DNA from: Betaproteobacteria bacterium
Lineage (GTDB): Bacteria; Pseudomonadota; Gammaproteobacteria; Burkholderiales; Casimicrobiaceae
Assembly (NCBI GenBank): GCA_016720425.1
Contig: JADKKQ010000010.1
Location: forward strand, 62,001 to 126,000
Reading direction: 5' to 3'
Length of the DNA: 64,000 nt
Part shown: piece by piece, positions 46,796 to 53,116 of the stretch
Layout of the letters: every line of letters begins with the position of its first letter
How positions within the stretch are numbered: position 1 is the stretch's first letter
Position numbers and translations under genes: made by a program
Notes under the pieces: generated by a model
Told to the model about the DNA's origin: nothing
The model's database searches: none
Seen by the model: only the letters and a program-made list of their open reading frames with translations

Positions 46796-47272
46796 TCAGT
46801 TGACCAGCGGCATCACCGTCGCGATCTCGTAGTCCTGGACGGTGCGGATCTTGTTTTCGAGCTGCAGATAGCGCAGCACCTTGGCCGCCGGCAGCACGCG
46901 GACCAGGCGGCTCTGGTAGGCGCGCCGGGCGCGCACCTCCTCGTCCTCGATGGCCAGCGACTCCTTCAGCAGCGACTTGGCGAGGACGTCCGACACCGGC
47001 TTGCTCTGGGTGACGACTTCCTCGATCAGGCGCGTGCTGCGCCGGTTCAACGCCTCGATCTTGCGCTGGTAATCCTCGTACAGCGGCCAGAACTTCTTCG
47101 CCTCGACCTCGGAGAGCGTCAGCGTCGAGGCGACCAGCGCCTTCTTGTCGGCCTTCACCGCGACCTTCAACGCCTGCAAATCGGTGCCGTCGAAGGGTTT
47201 GCCCTGCGCCCATGCCAGCGGCGTGGTGGCGAGCGCGACGGCGAGCAGTGCGGCGACGGGCGACAGGTTCAT
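46796..47272 (-). CDS. Periplasmic hypothetical protein
   Basis: 158 aa with a signal peptide (about 1-22, cut after AWA). The mature part is mostly helical and charged, with KKFWPLYEDYQRKIEALNRR and a long alpha-helical centre. It has the general look of Spy/CpxP-like or other small periplasmic helical proteins, but no diagnostic LTxxQ motif is clear. AAAGGAAA precedes the ATG. It is convergent with the GH88-like gene. Confidence 0.75.
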   Translation of the reverse strand: MNLSPVAALLAVALATTPLAWAQGKPFDGTDLQALKVAVKADKKALVASTLTLSEVEAKKFWPLYEDYQRKIEALNRRSTRLIEEVVTQSKPVSDVLAKSLLKESLAIEDEEVRARRAYQSRLVRVLPAAKVLRYLQLENKIRTVQDYEIATVMPLVN

Positions 47273-47582
47273 GGCGTTTCCTTTCAACCGGGATCGGAAC
47301 GGGCGGCCCATCCGGCACCGCGCGGCGCGCCGGGGACCTTCCCGAATGCGTCATTCTAACGTCCCCCGTGGCGCCGGAGGGGGACCCGACGCCGCCGAGG
47401 GGCGTCTGCGATCCGGCGGCAGCGCAGCAGCGACGCCTCTGCGCGCCTGGTCGGCGGCCTCCGTTGCCGCGCCGCGCCCCTTCGACAATCGGCGGCGATT
47501 CGGGCAGCATTCGCGCTGACAGGCATGGTCGGGGACCGGCCCCGAATCCCCGGTGGCGGCCGCGACACAGCATGGAGTCGAG
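47273..47582. other. Divergent intergenic region upstream of the FecR gene
   Basis: 310 bp between two divergent genes for exported proteins. I see no gene, repeat or clear promoter. It must hold promoters for both sides. Confidence 0.4.
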
Positions 47583-48053
47583 ATGGGAACGAGTGCGCAG
47601 TTGCGCCGGCGGATCGCCGCCGCGTTGTTCGCGGCAGCCTTCGCCTCTCTGGCGACGGCGGCCGACATCGGGCAGATCAAGGTGGCGAAGGGTCCGGTGA
47701 CGATCGAACGCGGCGGTCAAACGCTGCCGGCTGCGGTCGGCATGCGCGTGCAGACCGCCGACGTCGTGACCACCGGCGCCGATGCCTCGGTCGGCATCAC
47801 CATGGGCGACAATTCGCTGCTGTCCGCCGGCCCGAACAGCACGCTGTCGCTCGATCGCTACGAGTTCGACGCCACGACCAGTCGCGGCCGGTTCGACGCG
47901 TCGCTCTCGACGGGCTCGTTGGCGGTGGTTTCCGGCCGCATCGCCAAGCAGTCGCCCGAAGCGATGACCGTCCGCACCCCCTTCGCAATCCTCGGGGTCC
48001 GCGGCACCGAGTTCGTGGTCAGCGCCCATGCTCCGACTGCTGCGCCGAATTGA
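47583..48053 (+). CDS. Exported FecR-domain protein
   Basis: 156 aa with a signal peptide (about 1-26, ending ATA). A FecR-type beta domain follows: IGQIKVAKGPVTIERGGQTL, VQTADVVTTGADASVGITMGD, and TVRTPFAILGVRGTEFVV, the last being the family hallmark. It lacks the transmembrane and anti-sigma parts of true FecR, so it is a free periplasmic domain. It overlaps the OmpA-like gene by 26 bp. Such FecR/OmpA pairs are often near CHASE2 proteins, as here. Confidence 0.88.
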   Translation: MGTSAQLRRRIAAALFAAAFASLATAADIGQIKVAKGPVTIERGGQTLPAAVGMRVQTADVVTTGADASVGITMGDNSLLSAGPNSTLSLDRYEFDATTSRGRFDASLSTGSLAVVSGRIAKQSPEAMTVRTPFAILGVRGTEFVVSAHAPTAAPN

Positions 48054-48636
48054 ACGCGCGCTGGTCGCCGCCTGCGTGGCCGGCGGGCTGGCCGCCTGTG
48101 CGACGCAGTCCGGCACCGTCGTGCTGCTGCCCGAGCAGGGCGGCCGCGACACCGCGGTGACGGTTCGCCAGGGCGACCGGACGCTCGTGCTCGACCAGCC
48201 CTACGCGGCAGCCGACCTCACTTCGACGGGACCGCAGCCGAGGGCGTCCAGCGCGGCGGAAGTCGATCGCCGCTTCGCCGCGGCGCTCGCCGCCCAGCCT
48301 GCGCGTCCCCGGGTGTACACGCTCTACTTCGTCGAGCAGACCGACACGTTGACCGACGAATCCCGGCGCATGCTCGACACCGTCGCCGCCGAGATCGCCC
48401 GTCATCCAGTGCCCGACATCGTCGTGGTCGGGCACACCGACCGCGTCGGCAGCGATGTCGTCAACGACGCGCTCGCCCGCAAGCGCGCCGAGACGGTCCG
48501 GACGGGGTTGACGCAGCGCGGCATCGCCGCCGAGAACATCGTCGCCGTCGGCCGCGGCAAACGCGAGCCGATCGTGCCCACGGCCGACGGCGTCGCCGAA
48601 CCGCTCAATCGCCGGGTCGAGATCGTCGTGCGCTGA
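48028..48636 (+). CDS. OmpA-like peptidoglycan-binding lipoprotein
   Basis: 202 aa. A lipobox is seen as GLAAC (Cys near residue 24), so it is probably lipid-anchored. The C-terminal OmpA domain (about 95-200) has YFVEQTDTLTDESRRML, VVGHTDRVGSDVVNDALARKRAE and LNRRVEIVV, the residues that bind peptidoglycan. It would tie the outer or inner membrane to the wall. It is co-translated with the FecR gene. Confidence 0.9.
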   Translation: MLRLLRRIERALVAACVAGGLAACATQSGTVVLLPEQGGRDTAVTVRQGDRTLVLDQPYAAADLTSTGPQPRASSAAEVDRRFAAALAAQPARPRVYTLYFVEQTDTLTDESRRMLDTVAAEIARHPVPDIVVVGHTDRVGSDVVNDALARKRAETVRTGLTQRGIAAENIVAVGRGKREPIVPTADGVAEPLNRRVEIVVR

Positions 48637-48663
48637 ACCTGTCGCCGGTGCCGCGGACGCTCA

Positions 48664-48806
48664 GAACCGGTGAATAAATCTACTGCGCGGGCGGATTGCC
48701 GCGTTGCTCACTCGCTCCCTCCTCGCCTATCCAGCAGATATGTCTCGTCGGTCGCATCGTTCGCGCCTTGCACTCCGCCCGCTCGCGACGATTTCTTCAC
48801 CGGTTC
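48664..48806. repeat. Stem-forming dispersed element, copy B (143 bp)
   Basis: The left end GAACCGGTGAATAAATC pairs with the right end, whose reverse complement is GAACCGGTGAAGAAATC. Interior blocks CTCCTCGCCTAT, GATATGTCTCGTCG and GCGCCTTGC are shared with copy A at 17091-17231. It begins 27 bp after the OmpA-like stop and its right part encodes the tail of the convergent phosphatase gene. Confidence 0.85.
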
Positions 48807-50963
48807 GGAGCGGCCGACCTGGCCGGGCGCCGGGCCCGCAGAGGGACCGTTCCAGCGCAACGCGAGCACGGTGATGTCATCGGCCGGCTCGGCGCCGGCC
48901 GCGAAGTTCGCCACATCGGCGAGCAGCGTCGCGACGACCGCGCCGGCCGCGACGGGGGCTTCGCGCCCCCGGTGGAGGACCGCCGCCAGGCGCGCGCTGC
49001 CGTAGAGGTCGCCGCCCGGGTTGCGCGCCTCGGTGACCCCGTCGGAGACGACGCACAGCAACTCCCCCGGCTCCAGCTGCAACCGCGCGCCCCGGTAGGC
49101 GAAGGCATCGACCGCGCACAGCGGCGGGCCGTCGCCGTCGGTGATGCGCAGAACCCCCGCCCCGACGGGATCGACGCGGAACGGGTTTTCGTGTCCCGCG
49201 TTGCAATACGCGAGCGTGCCCGAATCGAGATCGAGGATGGCGGCGAAAGCGGTGACGAACAGCGCCTCCGGATTGTCGCGCGACACCTCGGCGTTCGCCG
49301 CCGCCATCAGTGTCCCCAGGTCCGGCGTCTCCATGCGCAGCGTCGCGCTCTTGTACAGCGCCTTGCTCACGGCCATGAAGATGCTGGCCGACAGCCCCTT
49401 GCCGGCGACGTCGCCGACCAGGAAAAAGAGCCTCCGCTCGTCCAGCCGGAAAAAATCGTAGAGGTCGCCGCCCACCTCGCGTGCCGGCAGCATTGCGGCG
49501 GCGAGATCGAGGCGACGATCGGGGCCCAGGCTCTCGGCGCGCGGCAGCATCGCCGTCTGGATCCGCCGCGCGGCGTCGAGTTCGCCGGCAATGCGGGCGT
49601 TGTGCTCGCGCTGGCGCTGCAGCACCTGCTCGAGCGACCGGCGGTGCCGCGTCGCCTCGGCCAGCGTCGCCACCAGCAGCGCGCCGAACACCAGCAGCAG
49701 GGCCAGCGACGGCGTCGCCGCGTCGAACAGCAGGCGCTGCGTCCGGAAGGCTGCGTAGCCCGACGCCAACAGTATGGCCACGCCGCCCACCGCGACCCAC
49801 AGCGCGTGCCGCGGCGCCCAGGCCGGCGTCGCCACGATCAGCAGCGTCGCCAGCAGCGCGAACAGCGCCGCCTCGAGGACCGGGCCCCAGGACGGCCGCG
49901 AAAGCAGTGTCCCATCATAGAGGTTCTCCAGCAGCTGGGCGTGGATTTCGCTGCCGGGCATGCGCTCGCCGACGGGGGTGGCGTGGACCTCCCCGAGCCC
50001 GAGGCCGGTGACGGCGACCAGCACCAGCTTCTGCCGCAACCGCTCCGGGTCGACGCGGTCCTCGAGCACGTCGAGGGCCGAGACGAAGCGGCCCGCGTGA
50101 CGACGCGAAAAATAGACGCGGGCGCCGCCGTCGGCCTCGGTCGGCACCAGCGCGCGCCCGACGGCGATGCCGTCCACCGTGGGTCCCGACAGCACCAGGC
50201 GCAATGACGTCGCACCGGCGGCGACACGGAACATCTCGATCGCCAGCGCGCCGATCAGCGTGCCGTCGATCTCGGCGACCAGCGGCACGCGGCGAATCAC
50301 GCCGCCCACCGGATCGGCCGACACCAGTCCCCAGCCGCGGGCCACCCGATCGACCGCGTCGACGCTGGTCAGTGCGCCGGCGAAGCGCTCGATCCGGGCT
50401 GCCGCGAGCCCGTCCGCTGCGCTCGCCGCGGCCCTGTCCTGGACCACGAACGGGGGCGAACGCAGCGACCTGCCGCTGCGCTCCGGCAATCCTGCCACCG
50501 CCAGCACGGCTGGCGCGGCCGCGAGCGCGCGGGCGAGCAACGCGTCGTTGGTCGGCCATTCGGCCTGTTCGCGATGGCGCGCCGGCGGACCCGCGCCCCG
50601 CCACTGGCGCAGCTCTTCGGGGGACAGCGGATCGGGTTCGGGCATCAGGATGTCGATCCCCAGCGCCGCGGGGCCCGCGCCGTTCACCCGGTCGACGAGC
50701 TCGGCCAGCAACGATCGCGGCCAGGGCCAGCGACCGAAGGCCGCGAGGCTCGGCCCGTCGATCGCGACCACGACGGCCGGCATGGCGGTCACCACGCGCG
50801 GGGACAACGCCTGGCAGGCATCGAACCAGGCCTCCCGCAGCGGGGCGGTGAGGCGGGGGGCGAGGACGATCAGCAGCGCCAGCGCGGTGACCAGCACGGC
50901 ACCCACGCGGCGGATGCGATCTCTGCGTGGCGCCGGCGGGTCCGCTGCGGCGACCCCCGTCAA
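48708..50963 (-). CDS. CHASE2-PP2C (SpoIIE-type) membrane phosphatase
   Basis: About 751 aa. After an N-terminal membrane segment comes a CHASE2 sensor domain (about 40-350, with DGPSLAAFGRWPWPR and the ALGIDILMPEPD motif), which lies outside the membrane. Three membrane segments (about 362-436) lead to a linker and a PP2C/SpoIIE domain with GGDLYDFF (498-505), GDVAGKG (517-523), SDGVTEARNP and ADDITVLALRW. It probably dephosphorylates the STAS protein of the same operon. The start is a TTG overlapping the MBL stop (TTGA); a GTG at 50906 is possible. The last 32 residues come from repeat copy B. Confidence 0.88.
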   Translation of the reverse strand: MTGVAAADPPAPRRDRIRRVGAVLVTALALLIVLAPRLTAPLREAWFDACQALSPRVVTAMPAVVVAIDGPSLAAFGRWPWPRSLLAELVDRVNGAGPAALGIDILMPEPDPLSPEELRQWRGAGPPARHREQAEWPTNDALLARALAAAPAVLAVAGLPERSGRSLRSPPFVVQDRAAASAADGLAAARIERFAGALTSVDAVDRVARGWGLVSADPVGGVIRRVPLVAEIDGTLIGALAIEMFRVAAGATSLRLVLSGPTVDGIAVGRALVPTEADGGARVYFSRRHAGRFVSALDVLEDRVDPERLRQKLVLVAVTGLGLGEVHATPVGERMPGSEIHAQLLENLYDGTLLSRPSWGPVLEAALFALLATLLIVATPAWAPRHALWVAVGGVAILLASGYAAFRTQRLLFDAATPSLALLLVFGALLVATLAEATRHRRSLEQVLQRQREHNARIAGELDAARRIQTAMLPRAESLGPDRRLDLAAAMLPAREVGGDLYDFFRLDERRLFFLVGDVAGKGLSASIFMAVSKALYKSATLRMETPDLGTLMAAANAEVSRDNPEALFVTAFAAILDLDSGTLAYCNAGHENPFRVDPVGAGVLRITDGDGPPLCAVDAFAYRGARLQLEPGELLCVVSDGVTEARNPGGDLYGSARLAAVLHRGREAPVAAGAVVATLLADVANFAAGAEPADDITVLALRWNGPSAGPAPGQVGRSEPVKKSSRAGGVQGANDATDETYLLDRRGGSE

Positions 50964-51919
50964 AGCGCGATTTCCATCCCGTCGTAGGCGGAGGAGATGC
51001 GCATCGGCCGACCGCTGCGGGTGATCTCCTCCAGGCGCCTCGTGTCCGCCAGCACCGCCGCGATCTGCGCGTCGTCCGCGGCCGGCTCGTGGTGAAACAG
51101 GCACAGGTGCGCGACGCCAGCCAGCTGGCAGAGTTCGACGCCGACCACGTTGCTCGAGTGCCCCCAATCGGCCTTGACCGTGGTCGCCTCCGCCAGCGAG
51201 TACATGGCGTCGAAGACGACCAGGTCGGCGTCGCGGAAGAAGTCGACGAAGCTCCGCGTTTCGGCCGCCTCGGTCAGCTTGTGCTCGGAGTCGGTGGTGT
51301 AGACGACCGTGCGGCCGCCGCGCTCGAAGCGGTAGCCGTAGGAGTCGCCGGCGTGCCGCTGGCGCAGCGTCGTCACCGTCATCCCCGCGACCTCGTGCCG
51401 GATGCCGGGCGGCAGATGGACGAACTCGATGTCGGCGCGCATGGTGTCGAAGTCGACCGGGAACGACGGCGGGTCCATCTGGCGCCGCAGCGCCGCTTCG
51501 AGATCGACGTGTCCGCCGTAGATGCGCACCCGGTTGCCGGGGATGTATGCGGGCGCGAAGAACGGCAGCCCCATGATGTGGTCCCAGTGCACGTGGGACA
51601 TGAAGATGTGGTAGGTCTGCGGCGTCCGCGGACCGTGTCGGGCGATGGCCGCCTCGCCGAACGGGCGCACGCCGCTGCCGAGGTCGCAGAGCACGTAGTC
51701 GGCATCGCCGGTCTCGATCTGCACGCAGGACGTGTGCCCGCCGAAGGTGCCGGCCAGCGCGAAGTCGAGACCGTCCACGTAGTCCTCGACCGCGCGTTCC
51801 GACGCCAGCGCGAGTCCCCGTGCGCCGCGCACCGCGGCGATCAGGCGGCCGCGCAGCGCGGCGGCGGTGAGGGCGACCGGCAGCGAACCGCGCGTGCCCC
51901 AGAAGCGGACGAGCTTCAC
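50960..51919 (-). CDS. Metallo-beta-lactamase fold hydrolase, phosphodiesterase-like
   Basis: 319 aa, starting KLVRFWGTRGSLP as many predicted cyclic-nucleotide phosphodiesterase-like MBL proteins do. The zinc motif HVHWDH is at 109-114, with later ligands in VYTTDSEH and LFHHEPAADD. Substrate is unknown; cyclic nucleotides are one option. It is coupled at both ends: GTG start within the STAS stop (GTGA) and stop within the next TTG (TTGA). An insertion of about 35 residues follows the first strand. Confidence 0.85.
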   Translation of the reverse strand: MKLVRFWGTRGSLPVALTAAALRGRLIAAVRGARGLALASERAVEDYVDGLDFALAGTFGGHTSCVQIETGDADYVLCDLGSGVRPFGEAAIARHGPRTPQTYHIFMSHVHWDHIMGLPFFAPAYIPGNRVRIYGGHVDLEAALRRQMDPPSFPVDFDTMRADIEFVHLPPGIRHEVAGMTVTTLRQRHAGDSYGYRFERGGRTVVYTTDSEHKLTEAAETRSFVDFFRDADLVVFDAMYSLAEATTVKADWGHSSNVVGVELCQLAGVAHLCLFHHEPAADDAQIAAVLADTRRLEEITRSGRPMRISSAYDGMEIAL

Positions 51920-52308
51920 GTCGACGTTGAAACCGCGGGGGAGCCGTAGGCGGCCGCCGCCGCGGCCGAGATCGCCTTCAGTGCCGTCGGCAGCGCGTCG
52001 AAGACATCGAGCACGCTGTGGAAGCGGCTGATGGCGAAGATCTCCGCGACCACCGGTTGCAGCCCGACCACGGCGATCCGCGCACCCCGCCGGCGCATCT
52101 CCTTCGCCGCGATCATCAGCACGCGCAGGCCGACGCTGCTGACGTAGTCGACCCGGCCGAAGTCCAGCACCAGCCCGGCCGGAGCGTCGCCCGAGGGCTC
52201 GACCAGCGGCCGCAGCACGCGCTCGAGTTCATCGGCGCTGCCGTGGTCGAGGCGGCCGACCGGGGCGACCACGACCACGTCGGCAAACCGGCGACGCGCA
52301 ACCTCCAT
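51916..52308 (-). CDS. STAS-domain protein (anti-sigma factor antagonist type)
   Basis: 130 aa with one STAS domain (RFADVVVVAPVGRLDHGSAD, then DFGRVDYVSSVGLRVLM). Ser57/Ser58 lie at the usual phosphorylation site of SpoIIAA/RsbV. In partner-switching systems the unphosphorylated form binds an anti-sigma kinase. The phosphatase for it is two genes downstream; no kinase gene is near. It is the first gene of a three-gene operon with 4-bp overlaps. The Ala-rich C-terminus is unusual. Confidence 0.9.
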   Translation of the reverse strand: MEVARRRFADVVVVAPVGRLDHGSADELERVLRPLVEPSGDAPAGLVLDFGRVDYVSSVGLRVLMIAAKEMRRRGARIAVVGLQPVVAEIFAISRFHSVLDVFDALPTALKAISAAAAAAYGSPAVSTST

Positions 52309-52534
52309 GCGGATTCCCCTCCCCCGTTCGTTTCGGTCCGCGCCGCCGCGGAACTCGACTTGCCCGCTAGTCTAGCGGCCCCGCCTGCCGCCGCCTATAG
52401 CTTGATCCGACCCCGGTGCGAATTTCGTGCCCACCTGCGGATCGTCCGGCCCGCAGGGGCGGTGCCCCCGCCCGTCGCCCCTGGCCGGGCCCCGCGTGAT
52501 GGCGCCCGGCCGTCGTCGCGGTTGCCGCTGCGCG

Positions 52535-52553
52535 GGTTCTGCGGCACTATCGG
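52535..52553 (+). promoter_or_regulatory. Promoter-like motif upstream of the lipoprotein gene
   Basis: GGTTCTGCGGCACTATCGG, related to the minus-strand motif at 17867-17887 before rppH and at a similar distance from the ATG. CACTAT may be a -10 box with TTGCCG (52522-52527) as -35. Confidence 0.3.
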
Positions 52554-52580
52554 CGCGGTCGGATGCCGAGGGAGATCGAA

Positions 52581-53009
52581 ATGCGTACACGCACACTCAT
52601 CGCCGCGTTGTCGACGCTGCTGCTCGCGTCCTGCGCCCACCACTACCAACACCACGGCCCGGGCGGACGGTATGCGGCGGTGCCGAACCCCGCGTATCCG
52701 CAGGTCTCCGTCGTCGGTGGCCGCCAGATCGTCGTCAGCCCGGAACCGCTCGTCTTCCTGCGCGGCGGCGGCGAAGTCGTGATCACCTGGCAGTTGCCGC
52801 GCGGATCGACCTACCGCTTCCCGGAGAACGGGATCGTCGTCGAGGGCAAGCAGGACGAAATCGTCCGTTGCGGCGTGCGCAGCGAGGGCCTCGAATTCTC
52901 CTGCCTGAACCGGCACACCCGGGCCGGCAAATACAAGTACACCATCCGCGTGCTGGACGGGTCGCGGCCGCTCGAACCGCTCGACCCGACGATCTACAAC
53001 GACGACTGA
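52581..53009 (+). CDS. Small exported lipoprotein, unknown function
   Basis: 142 aa. A signal ends in LLLASC, a lipobox with Cys near residue 18. The mature part is His-rich at first (HHYQHHG), then beta-strand-like (VSVVGGRQIVVSPEPLVFLRG, EVVITWQLPRG). No known family. GAGGGAG precedes the ATG at 52581. A promoter-like motif shared with rppH lies at 52535-52553. Its stop overlaps the first bases of repeat copy C. Confidence 0.78.
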   Translation: MRTRTLIAALSTLLLASCAHHYQHHGPGGRYAAVPNPAYPQVSVVGGRQIVVSPEPLVFLRGGGEVVITWQLPRGSTYRFPENGIVVEGKQDEIVRCGVRSEGLEFSCLNRHTRAGKYKYTIRVLDGSRPLEPLDPTIYNDD

Positions 53010-53100
53010 ACCGGTGAGACTCGCCGCGAGGGGTGCAAGGCGGACGTGGCGACAGCAGGAGCGACGCGCGCGCCCGCCGCATAGATTTATTCACAGGTTC
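53008..53100. repeat. Stem-forming dispersed element, copy C (93 bp, divergent, inverted)
   Basis: The ends are GAACCGGTGA on the left and TCACAGGTTC on the right, pairing with one mismatch. Read on the minus strand it starts GAACCTGTGAATAAATCTAT, matching the left ends of copies A and B. It is shorter and lacks part of the interior. It fills the gap between the convergent lipoprotein and cyclase genes. Confidence 0.75.
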
Positions 53101-53116
53101 TGACCCGGGTTCGCCG

